Of a stretch of DNA of 64,000 nt, positions 34,440 to 42,961 are shown piece by piece. This DNA comes from Streptomyces violaceoruber (lineage in GTDB: Bacteria; Actinomycetota; Actinomycetes; Streptomycetales; Streptomycetaceae). The notes under the pieces were generated by a model. That model saw only the letters and a list, made by a program, of their open reading frames with translations. It did not search any database and had not been told where the DNA came from. Within the stretch, counting starts at the first letter, position 1. Each line of letters starts with the position of its first letter. Both the position numbers and the translations under genes were made by a program. The DNA lies in the NCBI GenBank assembly GCA_000720805.1, contig JODI01000020.1, positions 1-64,000 of the forward strand, in the 5' to 3' direction.

Positions 34440-36254
34440 ATGGAGCCTGCGGTCGAGCGGGTCGCCGCCGTCCGGGCGGCGCTGCTGGAGGCCTACTACG
34501 AGGCCCGTGACACCGGTGACGCCGACCTCATGGCGGCGGCGGCACTCAAGCTGCCGACGAGCCAGCGGTTCGGTACTCATCCTGGTCAGGTACCGGCGTT
34601 GATCCACGAGGCGTACGCGGCGGCGGTCGCACCGGCGAGCCGCTGCCGCCTGGCCGCTGCGCTCGCCCGGGCCTGGGTCTACGGAGGCGACGCCCAGCGG
34701 GCCGTGACCTTTGCGCGGGAAGCGGTCGCCATGGCTGACGGTGTCGGCGATCCCGAGATCATCGCCGACGCCCTCGACGCCGCGCTGGTCGCGAACTGGG
34801 GGCCCGACGACTTCGCCGAACGGCTGGCCCTCTCGGCACGCCTGGCCGAGGTGGCGGCCCATCTCACAGATCCCACGCGGCGGTTGACCGCGCACCTGTG
34901 GCGACTGACCACCGCGTGGGAATGCCTCGACATGATCTCTGTGCAGCGCCAACTGCGCGCGCTCGACATGCTGGCCGAGGAGTCGGGCTCGCCACGCGAC
35001 GCCTTCTTCGCCGCGTCGCGGCGGGCCATGCACGCCCTTGTCACCGGCGACGTCGAGGCAGCCGATCAGCTCATCGCCCTCACCGGAGACCTGGGTGCCC
35101 AGGCCGCCGAGCCCGACCTGGATGCGGTCGTGCACAGCCTGGCCGCAGCCCGGGCACACCAGGTCGGCGACATCGAGGCGCTGCGCAGCGAGGCGGTCGC
35201 GTTCGCCGCGTTCGGCGCCGCCGAGGGGGTGCCCTCGGTGTCGGCCGAGGCCGCAGCACTCTGGCTCGCCGCGGACGAACCCGACCGCGCGCTGCGGCTG
35301 CTGCAGCAGCTCGCCGGCACCGGGCTCGACACCGTGGCGCGCGATGTCGACTTCCTGCTCACCGTGACCTCTCTCGTCGAGGTCGCAGCTGCGCTGCACG
35401 TCGACGACATCCTCGCCGACGGGGTCCGCCTGCTGGAGCCCTTCGCCGGCCGGGCAGTGCTCAACGCGGGCGCGGTGACGTTCCACGGCGTGGTCGACGA
35501 CTACCTCCACCGCGCCGAACAGACACTCGGCCGCCCCGTTGCGACACGCTGGCGCCACCGCGCGCAGTCCTGCTACGAGCGGATCGGCGCCAACTGGTGG
35601 CAAGAGCGGCTCCTCGCACCCCCGGTGCCGATCCCATCGCCCCGTCCGCTCACCGTGCACCTGTACCGGGACGGCAGCCTCGGCTGGGTCGTCGGCTCAG
35701 GCGGCGCCCCGGTCGTGCTGCCCGACCTCAAGGGGCTGTACTACCTGCGTGCACTGCTCCGCAGGCCCGGCGTCGAGATGAGTGCGCTCGACTTGTCCGC
35801 CGCGGCGCCGGGCCATGCGGGGACCGTCGTCGCCGATTCGGGTACCGGCGAGGTCATCGACAAGCAGGCACTGGCGGCCTACCACCACCGGTTGCGCGAG
35901 ATCGACGTCGAGTTGGACGAAGCCGGGCCCTGGACTGCCCAGGCCGCGATCGACCGACTACGACTCGAACGCGACGCGTTACTCGCCGAGGTGCGCACGG
36001 CCACCGGTCTCGGCGGACGGCGGCGTCACTTCAGCTCGACCAACGAGCGGGCCCGAGTAGCGGTACGCAAGGCGATCGCGTCCACTCTCGACCGCATCCA
36101 GCGGCACGACACCGCCCTCTCCCGGCTGCTGCGCGACACCGTCCACACGGGTGCGTCCTGCCGCTACGACCCGGACCCTGCACGGCCGGTGACCTGGCTG
36201 CTCGACCCTCCGGAAGCGGAGCCGGAAACCGGGGCACAGACCGGCAGCCCATAG
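34440..36254 (+). CDS. Putative TPR-type regulator with a conserved C-terminal domain
   Basis: This 604-residue soluble protein has an alpha-helical, TPR-like N-terminal part (residues about 1-380). The C-terminal domain of about 200 residues runs from LTVHLYRDGSLGWVVGSGGA through DLKGLYYLRALLRRPG and TGLGGRRRHFSSTNERARVA to LLRDTVHTGASCRYDPDP. From recall, this last module ends many actinobacterial and myxobacterial ATPase/cyclase-type regulators. No Walker motif or HTH is visible here, so it may be a stand-alone signalling or scaffold protein. The last few codons run into a group II intron relic, so the native C-terminus may be altered. It follows the cupin-SnoaL pair by 30 nt. Confidence 0.7.
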   Translation: MEPAVERVAAVRAALLEAYYEARDTGDADLMAAAALKLPTSQRFGTHPGQVPALIHEAYAAAVAPASRCRLAAALARAWVYGGDAQRAVTFAREAVAMADGVGDPEIIADALDAALVANWGPDDFAERLALSARLAEVAAHLTDPTRRLTAHLWRLTTAWECLDMISVQRQLRALDMLAEESGSPRDAFFAASRRAMHALVTGDVEAADQLIALTGDLGAQAAEPDLDAVVHSLAAARAHQVGDIEALRSEAVAFAAFGAAEGVPSVSAEAAALWLAADEPDRALRLLQQLAGTGLDTVARDVDFLLTVTSLVEVAAALHVDDILADGVRLLEPFAGRAVLNAGAVTFHGVVDDYLHRAEQTLGRPVATRWRHRAQSCYERIGANWWQERLLAPPVPIPSPRPLTVHLYRDGSLGWVVGSGGAPVVLPDLKGLYYLRALLRRPGVEMSALDLSAAAPGHAGTVVADSGTGEVIDKQALAAYHHRLREIDVELDEAGPWTAQAAIDRLRLERDALLAEVRTATGLGGRRRHFSSTNERARVAVRKAIASTLDRIQRHDTALSRLLRDTVHTGASCRYDPDPARPVTWLLDPPEAEPETGAQTGSP

Positions 36255-36261
36255 CCGTCGA

Positions 36262-36400
36262 CCGCGTTGAACTTCCGTCCGGAGTTCCCGTTGCGGAAGT
36301 ACGCACCCCAGCCTCGCAGCACGGGGTTGAGGTCGGCGGCCACGGCGGCCACCGGCCGTTCGGGTCGCGTCCCGCGTCGTGGTGTAGGGGATCGAGCATG
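36262..36400 (-). pseudogene. Group II intron reverse transcriptase/maturase C-terminal fragment
   Basis: The minus strand reads RPVAAVAADLNPVLRGWGAY and then FRNGNSGRKFNAVDGYGL, the GIIM maturase-specific domain. Nothing of the RT domain or the intron RNA (domains V/VI) was identified nearby. Confidence 0.7.
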
Positions 36401-36525
36401 GGGCGTTACGGTACGAGGCTCCAGGTGATCTTCGGCGATCTTGCGGTCCACGAGGCGTCTTGCTGGAGCGAGTTGAGCCGGCGCTGCGGGTGCGGCCGGC
36501 CGGAGTCCGCTCCCGCCGTCGGCCC

Positions 36526-36621
36526 AGGCCGCCGCCACTGCCGAGTATGGCCGCTGGGACGGTGTCCTGCCCGAGGTGACGCTGCTGGCCGAATGGCCCG
36601 AAGGCGCCGAAGCACCCGCCG
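36526..36621 (+). pseudogene. IS701-type transposase fragment
   Basis: The plus strand reads AATAEYGRWDGVLPEVTLLA and then EWPEGAEAPADG, a conserved piece of IS701-family DDE transposases (RWDGVLPE..LL.EWPEG..AP). It is an internal fragment of about 32 codons. Confidence 0.55.
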
Positions 36622-36624
36622 ACG

Positions 36625-37068
36625 GCGGCCTCGTGGTGCTCGCGTCCGGCGCCAGGGGTGAGGGCGACCGCGGTGTATAACCCGGTCTCGGGCTCGACGG
36701 CCAGGTGAGCCTTGAAGCCGTCCTGCTGATGGCTGCGGGTCTTGTGCACGTGCCGGGACTCCGGATCGACGGTGGAGACCATCCGGTCGTAGGCGGTGCC
36801 CCGGGTGATGCGCCACCGTCCGTCGCGTCCGTCGGAGTCCTCGGCCGGCTCCACGTCCTGACCGGCGACCAGGGCCAGCAGGCCGACCGCGTCCGCCGCC
36901 TTCTCACCCAGTTCCTGCTCGGGCAGATGTCCCAGCAGCCTGAGCGCGTCGGTGACCAGGGCGTCTACCAGAGTCTCCCGGGCGGCCTGGTCGTTCCAGG
37001 CGATGCGGGGCTTGTCCGGATCGGTGTAATCGTGGGCCGTGCACCGCACCGCTGCGACCTCGGCGGCC
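36625..37068 (-). pseudogene. IS1182-family transposase internal fragment
   Basis: The minus strand reads HDYTDPDKPRIAWNDQAARE, then ALLALVAGQDVE-type sequence, STVDPESRHVHKTRSHQQDG, FKAHLAVEPETGLYTAVALT and PGAGREHHEAA, the middle of an IS1182 transposase. Both ends are lost. Confidence 0.8.
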
Positions 37069-37160
37069 CGGGAACCTCGCGGGTCACCCTCATCGTCACG
37101 TCCGTCGCTACCGTCGCCGCCAGCAGGCAGGGCTGACCTCCCTGGTCAGCGTGCTGGTGG

Positions 37161-38039
37161 TCAGCGGGCTCTATGGTCCTCGGCATGCCAAGGACCGCGT
37201 TGCCGCGTTGCCGCGTGCTGGAGATCGGGAACGTCTGGCCCATGGTGGGGGCCGGTGCGGTAGCGGCCCGGAGAGATGCCGTACTCGCGGCGGAAGGCGG
37301 TGGCGAAGGAGAACTCGTTGGCGTAACCGGACTGACGGGCGATCGCGGTGAGTGGTGCGTCGGTCTCGCGCAACATGCGGGCGGCGGTGCTCAGCCGCAC
37401 ATCTCTCACGTAGGCCATCGGGGGTTTGCCGACGAGGATGGTGAATCGCCGGGTGAAGGCCGTGCGGGAGATTCCTGCCTGGCTGCTGAGGAGTTCGACG
37501 GTCCACGGCGCGCGAGGATCGTCGTGGAGGGAACGCACGGCGGCCGCGATGACCGGGTCGGGGACTGCCCATGCGCCGGCCGTCTCCACGTGGCGCAGCA
37601 CCTGCACGACGAGGAGGCCGACCAGCGCCGTGCGGTTCGCGTCCGCGCCGGGCCGGTCAGCGGCAAGGTCGTCGCTCAGCAGGATGGACAGCTCGGCCAG
37701 CCGGGGGAGGCCACCGGTGACGACCGAGACCGGCGGCAGGCGTCGCAAAGCGGCATGTACTTGTGGGTCGGCAAGGTGGTAGCAGCCGGACAGCAAGGTG
37801 ACGTCTTCGCCGTGGAGCGCGTGTTCTGCACCGGTGGGAAGGAAGATCACGTCTCCTGCGGCCGCCCGCTCCGGTGGTTTCTCCGCGGCCGTCAGCCACA
37901 CGGTTCCGCGCTGGATGATGTGGAAGCCGATGCTGGTTTTGGACGGGAACCTCTGCCGCCACGGCCCCGGCTCGCCGATTTGGCATGCGAAGGCGCGACC
38001 GCCCCGGATCCGGCTGGCGATGTCGCTGAGTAAGTCCAC
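37161..38039 (-). CDS. AraC-family regulator with cupin-type sensor domain
   Basis: From GTG 38039 the product is 292 residues. The N-terminal half is an AraC_binding_6/cupin-like domain (SIGFHIIQRGTVWLTAAEKPPERAAAGDVIFLPTGAEHALHG). The C-terminal half has the two HTHs: WTVELLSSQAGISRTAFTRRFTILVGKPPMAYVRDVRLSTAARML and LTAIARQSGYANEFSFATAFRREYGISPGRYR. The ribosome site is weak. It is divergent from the flavin-dependent oxygenase gene (38477), its likely target. The tail past the second HTH (about 35 residues) is not conserved. Confidence 0.88.
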   Translation of the reverse strand: MDLLSDIASRIRGGRAFACQIGEPGPWRQRFPSKTSIGFHIIQRGTVWLTAAEKPPERAAAGDVIFLPTGAEHALHGEDVTLLSGCYHLADPQVHAALRRLPPVSVVTGGLPRLAELSILLSDDLAADRPGADANRTALVGLLVVQVLRHVETAGAWAVPDPVIAAAVRSLHDDPRAPWTVELLSSQAGISRTAFTRRFTILVGKPPMAYVRDVRLSTAARMLRETDAPLTAIARQSGYANEFSFATAFRREYGISPGRYRTGPHHGPDVPDLQHAATRQRGPWHAEDHRAR

Positions 38040-38132
38040 CCGCTAGATGGTAGCGGGGGCGCGCACAACGGGACATGCACGGTGACCGTACGGACATGGC
38101 ACCGTGACGGTCCACGGTCTTGACTGTCGATC

Positions 38133-38288
38133 ATGAGAGTTGTGCTGACAAGCCTTGCCGTGCCGTCGCATCTGTGGGCCATGATCGCGCCCACGGCCCA
38201 GTTGTTGCAGGCCGCGGGTCACGACGTCGCGATCGCGACCTCACAGGAAACACTTTCCACCACGGCATGGACGATGTCCGCACCTTGA
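38133..38288 (+). pseudogene. N-terminal fragment of a GT1-type glycosyltransferase
   Basis: ATG 38133 starts MRVVLTSLAVPSHLWAMIAP and then TAQLLQAAGHDVAIATSQET, the classic N-terminus of macrolide-type (GT1) glycosyltransferases. It stops after 51 codons at TGA 38286-38288. The rest of the gene is absent. The following stretch to 38476 has no supported gene. Confidence 0.65.
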
Positions 38289-38476
38289 CCGACCAGCAGC
38301 TCGTAGGGCAGTGGCTGGCGCACTCCAGCATCGATCCGACGGAACCATCGCCTACGCGATTGGACAATGCGGACTTCCTGCCCCGCCTGCCTGGAACTGT
38401 TGCATAACGCGTGGCGCCGACGAAGGTACGCGGACCGCTCGCCTCGTTGGACTCATGAATCGCTTGGAGAATTACT

Positions 38477-39643
38477 ATGCCGGTTGATCACCCCACCGTT
38501 CCCTCGGCTGCCACCGCCGACCCGTGCAGCCGCGCCCGCACGGCTCGGGCGGTGCTCGCCGCGAACGCGGCGGCGACGGAAGAACAGGGAAGGCCCACAG
38601 CGGAGAGTCGGGCCGCTGCCGAGGAAGCGGGTGCGTTCGCCCTGACCACCCCCGAGAAGTTCGGGGGGCTCGACGCCGACCACCGCACGATGGTTCGGGT
38701 CTTTGCCGAACTGGGTGCGGGGTGCCCGTCGACCGCCTGGCTCGCGGCGGTGAGCGCCACCGCCAAATCGTTCTTCTTCGACTGGATGACGACCGAGGCG
38801 CAGGAGGCCGTGTACGCCGACCCGAACGTGCGGGTGTGCGGCACCGCCATGCCCACAGGCCATGCCCGCAGGGTGGGCGGCGGCTACCTGGTCGACGGGC
38901 GCTGGTCCTACGCCTCGGGTTGCCTGGAAGCCCGGTGGGCGATGGTGGGCCTGGGCATGATCGACGACGAGAGGACGGACCGCGTGTGTCTGGTCATGCT
39001 GCCCACGGAACAGTTGCAGATCGACCGGACCTGGGACCACGCGGTGGGGTTGCGGGGCACCGGCAGCCACACCCTGGTGGCCGAGGAAGTGTTCGTGCCG
39101 GACTCGTTCCTGATGACCCAGCCCGAGCACCTGGAGGGTCCGGGCATCGGCACGCGCCAGCTGTCGATCGTCCTGCACACGGTGGCACCGCTGCTCGGGG
39201 CGGCGAGGGGAGCGTTGGACCTGATCAGACCGCTGATGACAATCGAGCGCCCGGTGTTCGGCACCCCCTACACACGGCGCAGCCAGTCACCGTCGGCGCG
39301 GCACCTGTTCGCCGAGTCCAGCCAGCTCGTGGACACCGCCGAGCAGCGCACGCTGGGGGTGGCGGACATGCTCGATGCTGCAGACCTTGGTAACACCTCC
39401 TCGGCCACCGAAGCGGCGGGCGCGCGGATGCAGTTGGTGTGCGCCCTGCGGGACTGCCGTACGGCACTGGACATGTTGCTCGACCTGCACGGCTCCAGCG
39501 CGCTCACGGGGGGCAATGCGCTGAGCATGTTCTGGCGCGATGTCGCCATGGGAAGCCGCCACGGCGCGGTCAACCCATACGTGGTGGCCGACCAGCTCGG
39601 CAGCGCCCTGGCCCCCGAGAAGCTGCCCGCCGAGGACTCCTAG
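38477..39643 (+). CDS. Acyl-CoA dehydrogenase-fold flavin-dependent monooxygenase (HsaA/ActVA-like)
   Basis: TTGGAGAA precedes ATG 38477. The 388-residue protein has the acyl-CoA dehydrogenase-like fold with GAFALTTPEKFGGLDADHRTMVRVFAELGAGCPSTAWLAAVSA (about residues 51-93), GGGYLVDGRWSYASGC and DHAVGLRGTGSHTLVAEEVFVPD, and the C-terminal helical domain ending in DLHGSSALTGGNALSMFWRDVAMGSRHGAVNPYV. Proteins with this pattern (HsaA, HpaB/ActVA-ORF5 relatives) are oxygenase components that take FMNH2 from a separate reductase to hydroxylate aromatics. No reductase gene is adjacent. It probably is controlled by the divergent AraC regulator. Confidence 0.85.
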   Translation: MPVDHPTVPSAATADPCSRARTARAVLAANAAATEEQGRPTAESRAAAEEAGAFALTTPEKFGGLDADHRTMVRVFAELGAGCPSTAWLAAVSATAKSFFFDWMTTEAQEAVYADPNVRVCGTAMPTGHARRVGGGYLVDGRWSYASGCLEARWAMVGLGMIDDERTDRVCLVMLPTEQLQIDRTWDHAVGLRGTGSHTLVAEEVFVPDSFLMTQPEHLEGPGIGTRQLSIVLHTVAPLLGAARGALDLIRPLMTIERPVFGTPYTRRSQSPSARHLFAESSQLVDTAEQRTLGVADMLDAADLGNTSSATEAAGARMQLVCALRDCRTALDMLLDLHGSSALTGGNALSMFWRDVAMGSRHGAVNPYVVADQLGSALAPEKLPAEDS

Positions 39644-39705
39644 GTATTCCGGAGCGCGGGCACACAGCAGACCGTCAGCCTGACAAGACGTAAGAGGAAC
39701 GGATC

Positions 39706-40245
39706 ATGAGCGAGAGCACGACCGATGGTAAGCAGAACAGAAGCGGTGAGCATGCCGACCTGGTCACCCAGATCGACCGGGCCCGGCAGTCCTTGCGGGG
39801 GACCACCAGCGGCCTGAGCGACGAGGAAGCCCGCCGACGCACCACCGTCAGCGAGCTCTGTCTGGGCGGCTTGATCAAACACGTCACGGCGGTCGAGCAG
39901 ATGTGGGCGAATTTCCTGGCGGAGGGCCCGTCTGGGCTGCCGGACACTGCCAGCCTGACCGAGGCGGACTGGGCCCGGCACGCCGAGCAGTTCCGCATGA
40001 TGCCGGGCGAGACGCTGGATGCTCTGCTCGCCGGCTACGACGTGTCGAACCGCCGGTTCGACACGTTGATCGCCACACAGCCCGACCTGGACACCACCAT
40101 CGCGCTGCCGGAGAGCCCCTTCTTCACAGAGCAGCACTGGACGGTCCGCCGAGTGCTGCTGCACGTCGCGCTGGACACCGCCCAGCATGCCGGCCACGCC
40201 GACATCATCCGCGAAGCGCTGGACGGAAAGAAGAGCACGCGCTGA
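39706..40245 (+). CDS. DinB/mycothiol-maleylpyruvate-isomerase-like protein
   Basis: AGAGGAAC precedes ATG 39706. The 179-residue protein is a DinB-superfamily four-helix bundle: DLVTQIDRARQSLRGTTSGLSDEEARRRTTVSELCLGGLIKHVTAVEQMWANF and VRRVLLHVALDTAQHAGHADIIREALDG. His in KHVTAVE, and His residues in LLHVALDTAQHAGHAD, are the usual metal triad. Actinomycete members often act in mycothiol-linked detoxification. It lies 62 nt after the oxygenase gene on the same strand and could be cotranscribed. Confidence 0.85.
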   Translation: MSESTTDGKQNRSGEHADLVTQIDRARQSLRGTTSGLSDEEARRRTTVSELCLGGLIKHVTAVEQMWANFLAEGPSGLPDTASLTEADWARHAEQFRMMPGETLDALLAGYDVSNRRFDTLIATQPDLDTTIALPESPFFTEQHWTVRRVLLHVALDTAQHAGHADIIREALDGKKSTR

Positions 40246-40249
40246 GGAG

Positions 40250-40471
40250 GGGGCCCTGTCCGACCTGGCGCCCCTGGCCATCCCGGCCTGGCACGCCTTC
40301 GGTGTGGTGGCGGCCGGGGGCTCGGTCCTCGTCATATGGCTGCGGCTGCGCCCTCGGCCGGTGTACGCGCTGGGGCTCAGCCTGGCGGCCGTGGCCGCCC
40401 TCGGCCCGGCCATCCGCCCCTGGTACGCCCTGTGGGGGCTGGTCCTCACGAACAAGGAAGTCGCCCGATGA
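40250..40471 (+). pseudogene. C-terminal fragment of an MptA/MptB-type mannosyltransferase
   Basis: LAIPAWHAFGVVAAGGSVLV, then YALGLSLAAVAALGPAIRPW and YALWGLV resemble the last membrane segments of alpha-1,6-mannopyranosyltransferases of the MptA/MptB type. The frame has no start and the rest is gone. It follows DinB by 5 nt. Confidence 0.5.
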
Positions 40472-40600
40472 CCGACGATCTTGTCGCTGGACTCCCACCC
40501 CGGACCTGGCCGAGCGTCCCGACGCCTACGCACACCAGCCCGCCCGACCTGCAGTTCTCACGATGCACACTGCTCTTTGATCGCGGTGCGGTCGCCCCGG

Positions 40601-40765
40601 AAAAGGATTGTCGAACGAGTGCTCTCCGACAACGGCCTTTGCCAGGGGCTCTCACGCCTGGCGCCACACCTGCACCGAGCTCGGCGTCCGCCATGAACGC
40701 ACTCGAAGTCAAAGCGGCATCACGGAACTACCCGGATGAGTTTCGTGAGCGGGCGATGCCGCCAC
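40601..40765 (+). pseudogene. IS481-like and IS3-like transposase scraps
   Basis: ERVLSDNGLC followed in another frame by SHAWRHTCTELGVRHERTR is the catalytic region of IS481-type integrases (about 40601-40712). AASRNYPDEFRERAM (40714-40758) matches the start of IS3 OrfA proteins. Two different elements have been stitched together. The rest of 40472-40913 holds no supported gene. Confidence 0.55.
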
Positions 40766-40913
40766 ACGGGAGCACGCTGGGGGCGCGGCAGGGCGCAGTC
40801 GAACTCGGGTGGTTCTGCCGGACCCCCGGTTGAGCTTCCCCCTTCCTGCCCAAGCGTGCGTGTCCGACGGTAGAGCAGTCATCGGGCAAGCCATCACCGG
40901 AAGGTCGTCGTTC

Positions 40914-41846
40914 ATGCGCGCAGTTGTCGTGAGAAGTCTCGGTGGGCCGGGCCAGATCGAGGTCATCGAGACGCCGATCCCCACTCCAGGGCGCCACGAG
41001 GTCTTGGTCCGGGTGGCGGCGGCACCGCTGCATCCGGCAGACTTCCAGGCCACCAGCGGGATGTATGTGAAGTTCGGCGTTGCCGCCGAGGCTGATCAGT
41101 ATGGCGTGGGAATCGACGTCGCCGGCACCGTCGAGGCCGTCGGAGACGGCGTGTCGACCGTGATGCCCGGCCAGGCGGTCATCGGCTTGCAAGAACGACT
41201 CGACCAGCGCACCGCTTGCCAGGCCGACTACGTCCTGCTCGAAGAGTGGGCGGTGGCTCCCGCGCCGAAGGGCGTGCCGTTGAGCGAGGCCGCCGGACTG
41301 CCGCTGAACGGGATCACCGCCTGGCAAGGCCTGGACGTCCTGACGTTGCCCCCGACCGGCTGGGTGCTGATCACTGGGGCAGCAGGCGGAGTCGGCAGGT
41401 TGGCAGTCCAACTCGCTGCCATGCGGGGACACCGCGTGGTCGCCCAGGCCAGGGCGACCGACGAGCAGGCATTGCGCGATCTCGGTGCCACGGAGTTCGT
41501 GCCCAGCGGGGATTTCCTCAGTGTGGCGGTGCGTTCCCTTGTCCCCGGCGGCGTTAACGGCGTGCTGGACACCGCCAATATCGGGCCTGCTGCCATGGAC
41601 GCCGTCGCACATGGCGGGAGTTACGTTTCCCTGCTGAACGGCGCACCGCAGTCCCGCCGGGACGTCAAGACCGTCAACTGGGCTTACCACACCGACCGTA
41701 GCCAGCTTGGCGTCCTATCGGCTCTGGCGGCATCCGGATCCCTCTCCGTGGCCGTCGCCGAGACCATCCCGCTTGCCGCCGCCCGCAGCGCGCACGAGCG
41801 TAACGCCGCCGGCGGTACCCGCGGATTGCTCGTCCTCACCACCTGA
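40914..41846 (+). CDS. Zinc-independent MDR/quinone oxidoreductase
   Basis: GGAAGG lies upstream of ATG 40914. The 310-residue NADPH-dependent reductase has MRAVVVRSLGGPGQIEVIE, the GroES-like domain, LPLNGITAWQGLDVLTLPPTGWVLITGAAGGVGRLAVQLAAMRGHRVVAQA (Rossmann loop GAAGGVG, about residues 154-160) and a C-terminal GGTRGLLVL. No Cys/His zinc ligands are present. It reduces quinones or enones in related proteins. It lies in tandem with a second MDR enzyme and an XRE regulator. Confidence 0.88.
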   Translation: MRAVVVRSLGGPGQIEVIETPIPTPGRHEVLVRVAAAPLHPADFQATSGMYVKFGVAAEADQYGVGIDVAGTVEAVGDGVSTVMPGQAVIGLQERLDQRTACQADYVLLEEWAVAPAPKGVPLSEAAGLPLNGITAWQGLDVLTLPPTGWVLITGAAGGVGRLAVQLAAMRGHRVVAQARATDEQALRDLGATEFVPSGDFLSVAVRSLVPGGVNGVLDTANIGPAAMDAVAHGGSYVSLLNGAPQSRRDVKTVNWAYHTDRSQLGVLSALAASGSLSVAVAETIPLAAARSAHERNAAGGTRGLLVLTT

Positions 41847-41905
41847 TCCCGCCCTGTCTCACAGCTGTTCATCAGATCCCCATCCCTTGGCCGGAAGGCA
41901 GCAAC

Positions 41906-42961
41906 GTGTCGAGATCCAACGAGATGATCCAGTGGGTACTGCCCGGCGGGTCGGCACACGGCGTCGAATCCCTGACCCGCCGAACCGTGCCGATCCCCGA
42001 GCCGGGCCCCTCGGAGGTGCGGATCAGGGTGCACGCGACCTCACTCAATTACCGGGACATCGTCGTCGCCAACCGCATGTACCCGGTCCCGGCGGCACCG
42101 GATCTCGTCCCGCTGTCAGACGGCGCGGGAGTGATCGACGCGATCGGGCCGGACGCGGGCCCCTGGTCTGTGGGCGACCGCGTAGCCAGTGTCTACTTCC
42201 GGAACTGGGAGGACGGGGCACCCGGTCCGGCGATGGGATTCGGGCTGGGGTCCGGGAGCGAGAACGGCATGCTCGCCGAGTACGTCGTCCTGCCCGCGGA
42301 CCGGATCGTCCCCGTGCCCAAGAGCCTGAGCCTCACCGAGGCGGCGACTCTCCCCTGTGCGGCGCTTACCGCCTGGAGCGCCGTCCACGGCCGCCGCCCG
42401 TACCGCACGCGGTCGCTAGGCCCTCAAGACACGGTCCTGGTCCTCGGGACGAGTGGGGTGTCACTCTTCGCACTTCAGCTCGCGAAGGCCGCCGGAGCCC
42501 AGGTGTGGGCGACGTCCGGCAGCGACGACAAACTCCAGCTGCTGCGTCGGCTCGGTGTGACGGGCACGGTCAACTACCGGAGCACGCCGCACTGGGGCGA
42601 CGAGGTTTTCGCGCAGACCGGCGGGGCCCAGCTCGTCGTGAACGCGGCGGGCACCGGTTCTCTCGACCAGGCCGTTGCGGCGGTGGCCTTCGGTGGCGAC
42701 ATCGCCTTCATGGGGCTGTTCGACCAAGCGGAATCCATGCCCGACCTCATGACGCTGATGGCCAAGTCCGCGACTCTCCGCGGTGTTGCGGTAGGCAGCA
42801 GAGCCGCTTTCGGTGATCTCGTGAACGCCATGGACGAGTACGCGATCGAGCCGATCATCGATCAGGTAGTGCCGTTCGACGACGCGCCGGAAGCGTATAG
42901 GCTCCAGGTTTCCGGTGCCCAGTTCGGGAAGGTTGTCATTGAGACGGTGGCCGCGACATGA
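41906..42961 (+). CDS. Zinc-independent alcohol-dehydrogenase-like (MDR) oxidoreductase
   Basis: GTG 41906 has GGAAGGCAGCAAC upstream. The 351-residue enzyme shows the MDR pattern: HATSLNYRDIVVANRMYPVP (about residues 43-62), SDGAGVIDAIGPDAGPWSVGDRV and an NAD(P)-binding loop VLVLGTSGVSLFALQLAKAAGAQVW (about 178-202). Structural-zinc Cys residues and catalytic Cys are missing, so it is a zinc-free reductase. It is coupled to the following XRE regulator by a 4-nt overlap and lies 59 nt after the other reductase. Confidence 0.88.
   Translation: MSRSNEMIQWVLPGGSAHGVESLTRRTVPIPEPGPSEVRIRVHATSLNYRDIVVANRMYPVPAAPDLVPLSDGAGVIDAIGPDAGPWSVGDRVASVYFRNWEDGAPGPAMGFGLGSGSENGMLAEYVVLPADRIVPVPKSLSLTEAATLPCAALTAWSAVHGRRPYRTRSLGPQDTVLVLGTSGVSLFALQLAKAAGAQVWATSGSDDKLQLLRRLGVTGTVNYRSTPHWGDEVFAQTGGAQLVVNAAGTGSLDQAVAAVAFGGDIAFMGLFDQAESMPDLMTLMAKSATLRGVAVGSRAAFGDLVNAMDEYAIEPIIDQVVPFDDAPEAYRLQVSGAQFGKVVIETVAAT

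Noticed and set aside
33855-35660. 601-codon minus-strand frame opposite the 604-residue TPR protein
   Set aside because: No family motifs and low-complexity composition. The plus-strand frame has a coherent TPR-like and C-terminal domain structure and a good start.
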